Assembly: GCF_036014115.1 (NCBI RefSeq)
Contig: NZ_CP107913.1
Location: 4,263,001 to 4,327,000, forward strand
Length of the DNA stretch: 64,000 bases
Direction: 5' to 3'
Source of the DNA: Streptomyces sp. NBC_00448
Lineage (GTDB): Bacteria > Actinomycetota > Actinomycetes > Streptomycetales > Streptomycetaceae
Shown: in pieces, positions 1 through 9,351 of the stretch
Numbering within the stretch: position 1 is the stretch's first letter
Layout: every line of letters starts with the position of its first letter
Notes under the pieces: generated by a model
The model's database searches: none
What the model was told of the DNA's origin: nothing
What the model saw: only the letters and a program-made list of their open reading frames with translations
Translations under genes and position numbers: made by a program

Positions 1-959
1 GCGGTGGTGGTCGTGGTCTTGCCGACCCCACCCTTGAGGCTGATGACCGCGATCCGATAACACGCCAGCACCGGCGTACGGATCAGCTCCAGCTTCCGCT
101 TCCGCTCCGCCTCCTCCTTCTTGCCGCCGAGCTTGAACCGGGACGGCTGCGCGTTGGCACCGGGCTTCTTCGGCCTCGGCTGATTGCGCAGCAGCCGCTC
201 CGAACTCAGCTCGACCGCCGCGGTGTAGCCGAGCGGCGCGCCGCCCTGCGTGGTGCGCTGGCGCTGATCGGGCGTCACGGTCGGCCAGCCACCGGCCCGC
301 GGGTCCATGGGAGGGCCGAATCCCTGCGGCACTCCGGGCTGCTCGGTCCGTGGGTCGCCGGGCGTGGCACCCGGCTGCGGGGTGCCCGTCGGTGGTTCCG
401 GCGGGCCGAAAGTCGCGGGTGCCGCCGGCACGGCGGGGGTCGCGGGCGTGGGCGCAGCGGGTGCCGCCGGAACAGCAGGTGCCGCCGGAACAGCGGGTAT
501 CGCGGTCACGGGCGCGGGCGCCGCGGGCTGGCCGGGCGCCGCGGGCTGGTCCGACTGCGGGAACCCGTATCCGCTCCGCGCGGGCAGCCGTTGCGGCGCT
601 CCCGCGGTCCCGGGCTGCGGCTGCTGGTTCTGCGGTAAACCGGCACCGCCCTGGAGGAGGGGCCGGCGCAGAATCTGCGTGCGCGGCTCTTCCTCTTCCT
701 CTTCCTCCTGCGACTGCTGCTCCTGCGGTGCGGCCGCGGGCACCGACGCCGCCGCTCCGGACGTCCCGGACGCGGCTGCCGGCCCGGGCACCGCGTCCTC
801 GGGCTCCGCGCTGTCCGGCTCGGCGGCGTCCGGCGCGCTCACCATGTACCAGGTGGGCAGCCGCGATCTGATCGTCAACTCACTGGTGCGGTCGGACTCT
901 GACAGGTCGTCGCCAGGACCGGCCCCGCCCGCGCGGTTGTAGTCCCGATCGCTGCTCAC
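1..959 (-). CDS. MinD/ParA-type ATPase, N-terminal part (C-terminus beyond window)
   Basis: The reading frame starts at GTG 959 with AGGAGG four bases upstream and runs leftwards off the window. Residues 1-40 include an SRLPTWYM stretch. A very Pro/Ala/Gln-rich disordered region of about 200 residues with a run of seven Glu follows, then a basic segment, then the start of a P-loop domain ending at the window edge with ISLKGGVGKTTTT. That is the deviant Walker A of the MinD/ParA family. Members with a long disordered N-terminus occur in Streptomyces near WXG100/ESX genes (the SCO5717 type, named here from memory). The role is probably polar or cell-division positioning, or ESX-linked, but this cannot be settled from the fragment. 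It is the last core gene before the island. Confidence 0.8.
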   Translation of the reverse strand, partial: MSSDRDYNRAGGAGPGDDLSESDRTSELTIRSRLPTWYMVSAPDAAEPDSAEPEDAVPGPAAASGTSGAAASVPAAAPQEQQSQEEEEEEEPRTQILRRPLLQGGAGLPQNQQPQPGTAGAPQRLPARSGYGFPQSDQPAAPGQPAAPAPVTAIPAVPAAPAVPAAPAAPTPATPAVPAAPATFGPPEPPTGTPQPGATPGDPRTEQPGVPQGFGPPMDPRAGGWPTVTPDQRQRTTQGGAPLGYTAAVELSSERLLRNQPRPKKPGANAQPSRFKLGGKKEEAERKRKLELIRTPVLACYRIAVISLKGGVGKTTTTT

Positions 960-1547
960 GCTGCCTCCTGGTCTGCTGTCCTCAACCGCTCCGCACCCTT
1001 CCAAACCGTCCGTCGCCGCCCCCTGCCCCGTTCAGGGAAAGCCTAGGCAACCGATCGTGAACCTCACAGGCCCGAGCATCGCCGTTTGTGTTATAGCGGA
1101 CGATCATGTGGGAGGGAAGCGCCCTACGGCAGCTGCGAAGTCTTGATCGTTGGGGTGTCTACGCAGGTCGGGTGAGTTGCTGGGGGGGGGATCGGACGGC
1201 GACCGTGATCATGAACGTATGTGACGACGGTCAGGAACAGGGGGCCGTGCAGCCCACGATAGCCGGGTAGAGGTGGACGAGGGCCTTCGGGGCGTTGAAC
1301 TCCGCGGTCTCCGGGCGCTTTCCGCGACGCGGCCCGCGCCCACGATGTACCGGTGGACCCCACTCCGTCCGCGTACCGCCGACAGCCGGCCCCGTCACCC
1401 CGGTCCCGAACCGGCACGAACCGCGCCGCACGCTCCTGTCGGCAATCACCACGGTCACCCCCGAGCGCGCCGAGCTTCCGCCGCGCTCCCCGCGCGCTCC
1501 CCTGGGCCTCTGCGAGCACCACCGGCCGGACCCGCGGACCGAGGAGG
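960..1547. other. gene-free stretch left of the island
   Basis: About 590 bases lie between the ATPase start and the left att copy. The part next to the ATPase gene should hold its promoter. A minus-strand frame across 1231-1563 ends in a plausible-looking stretch (AEFNAPKALVHLYPAIVGC), but it has no good start or recognisable homology, so I do not call a gene. Nothing else is recognised. Confidence 0.4.
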
Positions 1548-1597
1548 CACAAGAAAAAAGCAAAACCCCAGGTCACAAGCTATGCGACCTGGGGTTT
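1548..1597 (-). terminator. displaced tRNA-Thr terminator copy
   Basis: On the minus strand AAACCCCAGGTC (1597-1586) pairs perfectly with GACCTGGGGTTT (1574-1563) around an 11-nt loop. A T-rich tail follows (TTTTGCTTTTTTCTT). It directly follows the partial tRNA-Thr copy. Its sequence is homologous to the hairpin after the intact tRNA at 24394-24427, but it is better paired. This copy is probably the original chromosomal tRNA terminator, pushed away by integration of the island. Confidence 0.8.
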
Positions 1598-1598
1598 G

Positions 1599-1645
1599 CG
1601 GTGGAGCCGCCTTCGGGATTCGAACCCGAGACCTACGCATTACGA
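1599..1645 (-). repeat. left attachment site: 3' half of tRNA-Thr
   Basis: These 47 bases are identical to 24428-24474, inside the intact tRNA-Thr(CGT). They cover the anticodon, variable loop, T arm, acceptor 3' strand and CCA, and nothing 5' of the anticodon. Sequence identity stops at the anticodon: here the continuation has no D arm, so this cannot be a working tRNA. It is the typical scar at the far end of an element integrated into the 3' half of a tRNA gene. Confidence 0.92.
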
Positions 1646-2159
1646 AACCGTGAGCGTTCGTGCTACGTGGTGCCCGGTCGTGCTGCTGGGTGACGTTCTA
1701 CCTGATCAGAGTATGGGCGGCTGGTTGGTCTGTGATCACTCATATTGCTTCGTCCAAAGGCGTCCGGCCACCGAGCGGCCAACACGCACGCCACGGCTAC
1801 GGAGACTTCCAACACCGCCTACCCATCGCACCCATTGTGGCTACCACACACAGAGAACCCAGCGTCCAACGCTCCCCCTACGAGTCCGGCAGGGGGCGGC
1901 ATCGACAGTGACAGCGGCAGTCGCGAGTCACTTCCTCACGGGTGTAGGGGCTCCCGTGCACCTGTGACATCGCGGCGCGGGCCCTTCTGCCGCCTCATCG
2001 AGCGCCGTACAAGGTGCTGAAGCCGGGTAACGCCTACCGGTAGTGACCGCCGACCTTCAGCGTCTGCTTTTGCGAACCCTAACTTCGGTCTAATCGCCTA
2101 GAGCTGCCCGCCGCCGGAGCGCGTCCGGGTCCGCTGGGCGCGCGAACGAGCGTGCAAGT
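1646..2159. other. gene-free left end of the island
   Basis: About 510 bases lie between the left att copy and the end of mad8. They are less GC-rich than the surroundings. Short frames exist on both strands but none has a ribosome-binding site or recognisable product. An integrase gene would be expected near such an end, but no remnant can be recognised by eye. A short inverted sequence around TACCGGTAGTGAC (2035-2047) is not strong enough to call a terminator. Confidence 0.4.
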
Positions 2160-5100
2160 CTATGTAACCGCCATTTTCGTCGCGCCTCCATGTTGGGTGA
2201 CCCGAGGACGACACTGGATCCTCACCGCGCCACGAGTGAAAGCATCGTCCGTTGCCTTACTGGACCAGACGAATGCTTCGCCTGGCTTCAGCGCGGCCAT
2301 CTTCTCCGGCGTGAGGCCGGCGAGCGCCGCATTTGCCTTCTGCAAGTGCTTCAGCCACGCCGGAGACGTGAATTTATGGAGCACCATATGGTTGGACAAC
2401 TCGATCAAGGAGATAGGCACGGAGGGGGGGTCCTGGCTGGCCACCAGGATGGACATCCCCTTGTGGCGCATTTCCCGGACGCTCGCCACAAGGCCGTCAA
2501 CTAGATCCGGACTGTGAATGTATTTATGGGCTTCGTCAAAGACGACCAGCTTGTTGAAGGGCTCGCCATCCTGCCTGGCGTCGGCGAAGAGCTGCATCAG
2601 GACGACGAAAAGGCCCAGTGCCTCGTCCTTGTCGATGTACTCGTCGCGCAGGTCCACAATGATCAGCCGACCTGGCCGGACCAGGTCTTTGAGACGTACA
2701 TTGTCGTCGATGTAGTCGGCGGCCAGGTCCAATCGCTGGAATGCCAGATGCTTGAGCGAATCGGACAGCGAGGACTCGTCCACACCCTGGCGGATAGCCT
2801 CCAGAGTGAGGTCGTTGCGGTGAGCCTTCATGATCCGCCCGAGTTGGCGGATGTAGATGGCCTGGTTGCCGATGGCCCCCATCAGGAACCGCCAGTGCGC
2901 TGCCTGAAGCTCCGAAGACCCGAACGCGAGAGGCCGCACCTCCAGGTCCGGATACTCCGCCTTCCGTTCCTCCACTTTGTCGGCGGGGGCCAGCAGTAGG
3001 ACGTCTGACAGCGCGGCAGGCTCCGCGCCGTAGCGCGCGCGGAGTGCGGCAACCTGTTCCGCCTCGCTGTTGGCCCTGGTCATGCTGGTGAACTCCGGTG
3101 CATAGTCCTGGGTGTCGCTGTAGTGGAAGACGATGCTGGCCAGCGGATGGGAGAGCTGGTTGACGCCCGGCGAGGGAAGGCTGGCCATCTCCAGGATCGA
3201 GCCGAGGGTGTAGCTCTTACCTCCTCCCTGGACACCGAACAGGCTGATGGTGTGGGTCTCATTGAGGTCCAGAGCCACCTGCCGTCCCGCGGTCATACCG
3301 AGCAGGCCGTACTGCTGCGTCTGGTGGGACGCGCCAAGGAATACATCCGCACCGAGAGAGCCGTCCCTGGTGTCCGTCGTCTGCTCAGCGGCACGCGACT
3401 CAGCCCACGCGCGGTCGTCATGCGGCAGTTGGTTCGGCGCGGACGCCGGTGGCGCGTCCGCTGCCATCTCGGGCCGGGCGGGCTCCTCCGGAGGCAGCTG
3501 GGGAAGCTCGTCAACGACTCCGGGCTGGGCGTCCGCCGGCGCCGACAACGATTGCGGCCCTGGCGTGTAGTCGACCACGGCCTGCAGCGGGGCGGGCTCG
3601 TCGGGTACCTCGCGGGCCCGTTCCTGGGGACACAGACTCCGCGTGGCTTGGCTGCGCTCGATACCGAGGTCGGCGATCGAGAGCTGCTTCGGCAAGCTGT
3701 GCACCCCGCCACCGAGGTATTCGGTCTCGATGGCCTCCAGCAGCCGCTTCACCCCATCCTTGCCGACCCGGTGGAAGGTGACACCACCGTCTGTCTCGAC
3801 GTCCGTACCGGCCTGGCCCAGATCGAAGATCAGCCCTGTCCTGGCGAACTCCAGCGAGTAGCCGTGATCGAGGTGGTCCAGCAGCCAGTGCGCTTCGGTG
3901 TACCCCTTGTCATCGAAGAGTCCGTACCGATTGGCACGGGCGAGGTAGTAGCCGAGCAGGGAGCGCAGCGTGAGGTTCTGCAACGGGCGGTCGGTGCGCT
4001 CGACGGCGGGGTCGAAATGCGCGGTCAGGACCCGCTGGCTTCCTTCGACCTGCTGAGCGATCTGCTTCTTCTTCGTCTCGTAGGCCCCGAGACCACCGAC
4101 CCCGGCGAAGCATTTCACTTCGACCAGCCTGCACACCACGGTCCCGCGCGCCGCGTCGAGGTCAAACAGCGCCAGGTCTGTCCGGTGCAGCCCGACCATC
4201 GCGTCACCGGAGGCGGCGCGGCGCCGGTCTTCACCGTACAGGTCGGTGTGCGCGTCGAGCGGGATCAGGATCTGATTCTCCAGAGCGCCCTGGTACCCGA
4301 GATACAACCGTGCCAGAGCTAGGCCGAGGACTTCGCTGTGGCTGCTCTCACCGAGGGCGGCGAGCTTGAAGGCAAAGCTGCCGGACAACTCCCGCAACTG
4401 GTCGAAGAAGGTCGCCACATGGCGCTCCTCGATGTCCAGATTCCGGTCCGCCAGAACAGGGCCGATCAGGGCCCGCAGCTCGTCGACCGAGCGGGAGGAG
4501 ACCACGATGTGGTGTCCCATACCGGTCTGGGACGTGGCCGAGTAGTCGATGACGTATTCGGGCCGGTCGGCCCGCCCGTGGTCGAAGTACTCGACGCCGA
4601 GAGTCCGGTCCACGGTGACGACCCAGTCACTGGCGTGGTGAACGTCGTGGAGCAGTGCCCGGTCGTCGGGCGACAGCCGAAGGGTGATCTGCGGCAAGTA
4701 TCCGGGGCGCGGCTCGCCGGACGTGGCGGCGACAACGGCGGCCGAGAGCGCCTGAGGAAGTGCCGCCAGCAGATCACCGGTCTCCTCGGCCCCCTCCAGC
4801 GGGTCGGTCGCGCCGTGACGCGGCTGACGGCTCCACGCCACGTACTCCTCTTCCTCGGCGTAGGCGCTGGAGAGTTCCTGCACGAGGCCATGGGCGGCGA
4901 CACGGCCCGTGGTGGTGACACCCGGCGCGATGTCGTACTGCTCCCCTCCGAACGGATCGAACAGGATGCTGAGGTGAGCCGGGAACTCCCCGGCGCGCCG
5001 GCGCAGGTCGGCCGCGTGACGTACGACGACAGCGAGTTTGGGCCGGAGCGGGTCGCCCGGCGTAGCAAATGCCTCGGCGGCTACGGACCGGGGCCCTGAC

Positions 5101-7649
5101 CCGGGCGAGAACAGGTCGGTCAGTGCTTCGCCGACCCAGGGCTCGGTCGGGCTGTCCGAGAACAGCCTGATGGTGAAACGGAGGTGGGCCAGGTGCTTGC
5201 GGCTTTGCAGTTCGGTCAGCATCGCGGCGAGCAGGTCCCCGCGGCCGGCTCCCAGAGCGTTAATGACGAGGCTGTCGACGTACGGATGGAGCCTGACATA
5301 GCGTTCGATCCGGTCCGCGAGGTCACCACCCGTCACCATGCCGGAGGCCGCCGCGTCGTCAGCGGCGCCGACCGACGCGGCGAGCAGGGACACCGTCCCG
5401 CGTGGGTCGGCGGTCTCGCTCGGCAGGCACACCTGCCAGTAGTCGGTGAGTTGCCCTCCCGCGAAGGTCAGTTCGCCGGTGGCCAGGGGAACGACCAAGG
5501 GGAAGCCCAGCGGCACCAGCGACGTACTCAGGCTGTGCAGGCGCTCCAGGACGGTGGCCCGGTCCTCATCGGCGAGCCGGTCAAGCCAGTGGTCGGCCAG
5601 GGCGGCCTGCCCGCTCCACCAGAGCATCCGCAGCGGATGGGTCGGGGCGACGAGGACGACCCGGCGCCGGCCGCCCCGTACGTCGGTCAGGTCCACCTGG
5701 AGCGTGTCGGTGCGCAGGAGCAGGGCCAGTTCGGCACGGTCTCGGTCGGCGCCACCCGAGTGCGCGTTCTCCAGGGAACGAACACACCTGTTCACTGCCC
5801 GGAGGTATGTCTCGGCGTACGCCTCGGTCTCCTTGCGCACGGTCCGCAGGTCGGTCGCCTCCACAACGAGGGGCGCCGTGTCCTCGGTGTCGTCCCGCAC
5901 GGCTGCGAACAGCATCCCCCGGGCCTGGAGGTAGTGGTCGAAATCACTGTCGGGCTCTGCCGTGACGGCGGGCGTCTCGTCGTCACCCAGGAGTGCGACT
6001 CCGGTGGCGTCGACCGTGAGGCGAGGCCCTTCGAGAGCGTACGGCCTGGCCAGCATGCGCTCTTCGGCCTCGGCCAGGGGAATGAGCAGGTCGATGGTGA
6101 TGGACCCGGCCGCGCCGAACGACGCTTTCAGGGGCCAGGTCTTCGCCGTCTTGGCACCCCAGCCGATGTCGCGGCAGGTGACCCGTGAGGGGTCGCGGCC
6201 CTCGGCCCGGGCCGTGAAGCGCAGCTTGTTGAGTGCCTGAGCCAGGCCGGGCGCGTGCTGGGACCGACGGACCGGAGGGTCATCGAACTCGCCCTCGGGG
6301 ACGACGTAGAAGCGGTCGCTCTCGTGCGGCCGTTGCGTGCCCTCCGCACCCACGACCGGCATGGGGTCACCGTTGGTGTCCAACGGGGTGACCCTGACGA
6401 AGTGCCAGCCTTCCTCCCAGTCGGCCTTGCGCCCCTTCTTCAGTTTCACACTCGATTTGTAGAGCGTCTTGGCGGTCCTGGTCACGGACACGGTCGCGGT
6501 GAAGCCGGTGGGACTGGCGGTGGTGGTCCCGTTGTCGCCGTCGGTCTCGGACTCGGCATAGATCTGTACGGCGAATCGGTCGAGCCCGGCGATGTGACGA
6601 GCGTCCGGCTCGACGGTAAAAGCCACAGGCAGCGAGCTGAGCCCGCCGGGCAGCAGATACTGCGCCCCGAAGAGCCGTTCCAGGGCAGGGTGGTTACGCA
6701 GATCGTCCTGGTTCTGGCCAGCCTTGGGTAGCACGGAGAGGTCCTGGACCTCGATGCCCACCGTTTCGTCGCCGGGCGCGTTCTCCTGCGGCCACAGGTG
6801 GAAGGCGAGCGGCCAGTTCTCCTCATCTACGGCGATGGCCCTGCACCAGCGCGACGGCTCGTCCAGGCCCGCGTCCGCGGCGAACTCGACCAGGCGGCGC
6901 ACGAACGCCTGGTGCGCCCGGGAGTTCTGGGGCAGGCCGAGAGCAAGGATCCGCTGACGGTCGGTGGCCGCAGATTCCGTGAGCCGTGCCACGCTGCGGC
7001 GGTTGCGGTCCGCCTTACGGGCGACCAGCGTCATGTCGTTGAACAGCTCGAAATCGGGGATCAGCCCGAGCAGGAAGACCGCTGCTCCCGCCGCCTGAAG
7101 GTCGAAGTCGTTCTCCCGCAGTGTCAGCAGGTAGCGGACGACCGCCTGACCGTTCGCGGCGGGCCAGTCCTCGGCACGGAGCCGCTCCAGGAGTTCGGTG
7201 ACGGCCGGGCGCAACGCGTCGGGTACCTCGCGCAGGAGGGACGCCTTCAACTGCGTGTGGACGTCACTCAGGGACAGCTGCTCGAAGGTGGCGACGCCGA
7301 AGGAGTCCTCCGCGCTGGCACGCATCCCGGGCGGTACGAAGACCAGCAGCGGCGGCCGCAGTGCGCCCTCCTCGTCGGGATTGCGCAGCTCCACGAGTTT
7401 GGTGCTGGTCACCGCGATGTCCGCGGGAAGATGCGACTCCGCGTTGCCCAGCACGAACACCTGGGAGTGGGGAACGGTCGTGCGCAGCCCACGCACCAGC
7501 CGTGCGGCGAGCTCGGCGCCGAGGTCACCGAGCCGCATGCAGTGCCCGGCCTCCCGGCCCCGCAGTACGGCGGCGAGCCTCGGCAGCAGAGCGTGCTCCA
7601 GGGCGTCGCGCCACTGGGCCTCGCTGATCTCGTTCAGTCCGCGTGCCAT
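2160..7649 (-). CDS. mad8: MAD8-like nuclease/HerA-type ATPase of the MADS defence system
   Basis: The protein has 1829 residues and starts at ATG 7649, only 4 nt after the mad7 stop. The C-terminal 400 residues are a HerA/FtsK-type motor: Walker A GVQGGGKSY with Lys about 1478, and Walker B KLVVFDEAHKY about 1700-1707. A Pro-rich linker (about 1330-1410) precedes it. Around residues 1110-1190 a Glu, then TDLALFDLD, then VEVK (about 1176-1179) fits a PD-(D/E)XK nuclease core. The first 1000 residues match nothing I recognise. In the MADS system the last gene encodes such a large ATP-binding protein. It is likely the DNA-translocating and cutting effector, although the nuclease assignment is my inference. 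BREX and Dnd systems have HerA-like proteins too, but their other genes are absent here. Confidence 0.8.
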   Translation of the reverse strand: MARGLNEISEAQWRDALEHALLPRLAAVLRGREAGHCMRLGDLGAELAARLVRGLRTTVPHSQVFVLGNAESHLPADIAVTSTKLVELRNPDEEGALRPPLLVFVPPGMRASAEDSFGVATFEQLSLSDVHTQLKASLLREVPDALRPAVTELLERLRAEDWPAANGQAVVRYLLTLRENDFDLQAAGAAVFLLGLIPDFELFNDMTLVARKADRNRRSVARLTESAATDRQRILALGLPQNSRAHQAFVRRLVEFAADAGLDEPSRWCRAIAVDEENWPLAFHLWPQENAPGDETVGIEVQDLSVLPKAGQNQDDLRNHPALERLFGAQYLLPGGLSSLPVAFTVEPDARHIAGLDRFAVQIYAESETDGDNGTTTASPTGFTATVSVTRTAKTLYKSSVKLKKGRKADWEEGWHFVRVTPLDTNGDPMPVVGAEGTQRPHESDRFYVVPEGEFDDPPVRRSQHAPGLAQALNKLRFTARAEGRDPSRVTCRDIGWGAKTAKTWPLKASFGAAGSITIDLLIPLAEAEERMLARPYALEGPRLTVDATGVALLGDDETPAVTAEPDSDFDHYLQARGMLFAAVRDDTEDTAPLVVEATDLRTVRKETEAYAETYLRAVNRCVRSLENAHSGGADRDRAELALLLRTDTLQVDLTDVRGGRRRVVLVAPTHPLRMLWWSGQAALADHWLDRLADEDRATVLERLHSLSTSLVPLGFPLVVPLATGELTFAGGQLTDYWQVCLPSETADPRGTVSLLAASVGAADDAAASGMVTGGDLADRIERYVRLHPYVDSLVINALGAGRGDLLAAMLTELQSRKHLAHLRFTIRLFSDSPTEPWVGEALTDLFSPGSGPRSVAAEAFATPGDPLRPKLAVVVRHAADLRRRAGEFPAHLSILFDPFGGEQYDIAPGVTTTGRVAAHGLVQELSSAYAEEEEYVAWSRQPRHGATDPLEGAEETGDLLAALPQALSAAVVAATSGEPRPGYLPQITLRLSPDDRALLHDVHHASDWVVTVDRTLGVEYFDHGRADRPEYVIDYSATSQTGMGHHIVVSSRSVDELRALIGPVLADRNLDIEERHVATFFDQLRELSGSFAFKLAALGESSHSEVLGLALARLYLGYQGALENQILIPLDAHTDLYGEDRRRAASGDAMVGLHRTDLALFDLDAARGTVVCRLVEVKCFAGVGGLGAYETKKKQIAQQVEGSQRVLTAHFDPAVERTDRPLQNLTLRSLLGYYLARANRYGLFDDKGYTEAHWLLDHLDHGYSLEFARTGLIFDLGQAGTDVETDGGVTFHRVGKDGVKRLLEAIETEYLGGGVHSLPKQLSIADLGIERSQATRSLCPQERAREVPDEPAPLQAVVDYTPGPQSLSAPADAQPGVVDELPQLPPEEPARPEMAADAPPASAPNQLPHDDRAWAESRAAEQTTDTRDGSLGADVFLGASHQTQQYGLLGMTAGRQVALDLNETHTISLFGVQGGGKSYTLGSILEMASLPSPGVNQLSHPLASIVFHYSDTQDYAPEFTSMTRANSEAEQVAALRARYGAEPAALSDVLLLAPADKVEERKAEYPDLEVRPLAFGSSELQAAHWRFLMGAIGNQAIYIRQLGRIMKAHRNDLTLEAIRQGVDESSLSDSLKHLAFQRLDLAADYIDDNVRLKDLVRPGRLIIVDLRDEYIDKDEALGLFVVLMQLFADARQDGEPFNKLVVFDEAHKYIHSPDLVDGLVASVREMRHKGMSILVASQDPPSVPISLIELSNHMVLHKFTSPAWLKHLQKANAALAGLTPEKMAALKPGEAFVWSSKATDDAFTRGAVRIQCRPRVTQHGGATKMAVT

Positions 7650-7653
7650 GCCG

Positions 7654-9351
7654 TTACCTTCCGCCCGCCGTCACTGTGCCGTCCTTGGTGATCACGAATC
7701 TGGGCGTGATCACCTGGGTGAGGTAGGCGTCGGACAGGTCGTTGTAGAAGCCGATCTCCCGCATCCGGGTGGTGAACGCCTCGGCGTTGGACCGCAGCGC
7801 CGTCTGCTCCTCGAAGCCCGGGGACGCGAAGCCGTCGGCTCCAGGCAGTTGGTTGACGTACAAGCCGTAGCGGGTCCGCAGGATGTCCATGAACTCGTCC
7901 AGCCGGAGGGACACGGTGTGGTACATGAAACGGGACCTGGTGCCACGCGGGTTGGGCCTCAGCAGTGCGATCTGCACGAGCACTTCCAGCAGAGCGCTGT
8001 CCAGGACGAAGCGGCGGCGGCCCCGGTAGGGCTGGGCGATGACCGCACCTTGCCGGTTCTTGAGCAGCAGCGAGTCGATGGTGTCGATGATGTAGTCGTT
8101 GTGGTATTTACCCCGGTAGGCCATCAGTAGTTCGATGTACTGCTCGAAGAAGCCGAGTCCCATCGCGGCGTCGAGCAGCGGCCGTACCTCTTCGGGCTGT
8201 TCGTCGACGGGTGTCTCGTCGAGGAGAGCGTCCATCCGGGCGGCGAAGAACTGCTCACGTCGCTCCTTGTAGTCCTTGCCCCCGTACCGCAGCACCTCGG
8301 CAACCGTGAAGTAGCCTCCTGACGGCTTGGCGATCTCGCCACGACCAGCCATGTGCTCGGCGAACTCACCGAGTTTGCGCACCACGTACCCGGCGCGGAC
8401 GAAGCCGGGGATGCGCCGCAGCCACACCTCCGCGCTCCGCTCGGCGAGGGCGGCGGCCGGTGAGCCGGGCACCCCGGCCGCGTCCGCGAACAGTCCGACC
8501 TGGAACGGGCAGGTTCCGAAGGAGTCATGCCCCTGGTCAGGACCGGCGGGGCAGTTCTCCGGCCCGCAGCCGGGCTCGGGGCCGGACCGCTCCACGAAGG
8601 ACGGCAGCAGCTTCATCGTCTTCAGCTGCCCCAGGGCCAGGTGGAAGGCGAAGAGGATCTTCAGATACTCGACCATCACGATGCGGGGCAGCAGGTCACG
8701 GAGGGACAGCAGCCGCAGCACGTCGTCGGCGAGCAGGTCGGACTGTCCCACGCACAGCGGCGGGGCGGAGTACCAGCCCTTCACTGTCTGTGGAGTGTCC
8801 GGCTTCACCTGGCTGTTGAGGTGCAGTACGGCCTGGGTCTCGACGTCGAGGCTGCCGCCGGGCAGCGCCGTCCCGAGCGCGGGGTCCAGGCCGTTGAAGA
8901 AGAAGCCCCGGATCCCGTCCAGGGCGAGGCTGCCCCGGCCACCCCGGGCGTGCCTCAGCATCTCGTACAGCTGCGCGTCGGCCCCGTAGGCCCGGGAATG
9001 GTAGTAGTTGCGGAATTTGTACGTCAGGCCGTGCAGCGGGCGCAGTCCCGCGACCGCCTGGCTGGGTTTGCCCCGGTTGACCATGTCCAGGAGCTGTGTC
9101 TCGATCCAGCGGCGGGCCATCTCCGGGGAATCGCCGAAACCCTGGAACCGGTCGGCGTACTTCTCGTCCAGGAACTCCTGGACGAACTTGTCGCTCGTGA
9201 GGGCGAACCGCCCGGTGAGTTTGCCGGGCTGGCCGTTGTGGTTGACCCGCATCAGAAACCCGGTGAGCACCCGGTCCATCTCGACCCGCTTGAACTCCAG
9301 GTACGACACGCCCAGGTGCCGGAATTCGCTGTCCCGCTTCCGCAGTGCCAT
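7654..9351 (-). CDS. mad7: MAD7-like protein of unknown function (MADS)
   Basis: The protein has 565 residues and starts at ATG 9351. Its start codon shares one base with the mad6 stop codon (TGATG), so translation of the two is probably coupled. mad8 follows after 4 nt. No catalytic domain is recognised. A Cys/His cluster (CGPENCPAGPDQGHD then FGTCPF) around residues 260-285 could bind a metal ion. The position between a kinase/ATPase protein and a large HerA protein, and the length, fit MAD7 of the methylation-associated defence system. The biochemical role is unknown; it may recognise DNA or bridge the two neighbours. Confidence 0.72.
   Translation of the reverse strand: MALRKRDSEFRHLGVSYLEFKRVEMDRVLTGFLMRVNHNGQPGKLTGRFALTSDKFVQEFLDEKYADRFQGFGDSPEMARRWIETQLLDMVNRGKPSQAVAGLRPLHGLTYKFRNYYHSRAYGADAQLYEMLRHARGGRGSLALDGIRGFFFNGLDPALGTALPGGSLDVETQAVLHLNSQVKPDTPQTVKGWYSAPPLCVGQSDLLADDVLRLLSLRDLLPRIVMVEYLKILFAFHLALGQLKTMKLLPSFVERSGPEPGCGPENCPAGPDQGHDSFGTCPFQVGLFADAAGVPGSPAAALAERSAEVWLRRIPGFVRAGYVVRKLGEFAEHMAGRGEIAKPSGGYFTVAEVLRYGGKDYKERREQFFAARMDALLDETPVDEQPEEVRPLLDAAMGLGFFEQYIELLMAYRGKYHNDYIIDTIDSLLLKNRQGAVIAQPYRGRRRFVLDSALLEVLVQIALLRPNPRGTRSRFMYHTVSLRLDEFMDILRTRYGLYVNQLPGADGFASPGFEEQTALRSNAEAFTTRMREIGFYNDLSDAYLTQVITPRFVITKDGTVTAGGR

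Noticed and set aside
1231..1563. Truncated gene next to the left att site
   Set aside because: Only a short plausible C-terminus; no start, no recognised family.
1599..1676. A second tRNA gene
   Set aside because: Only the part from the anticodon to CCA is present; there is no D arm or acceptor 5' strand. It is an attachment-site scar.
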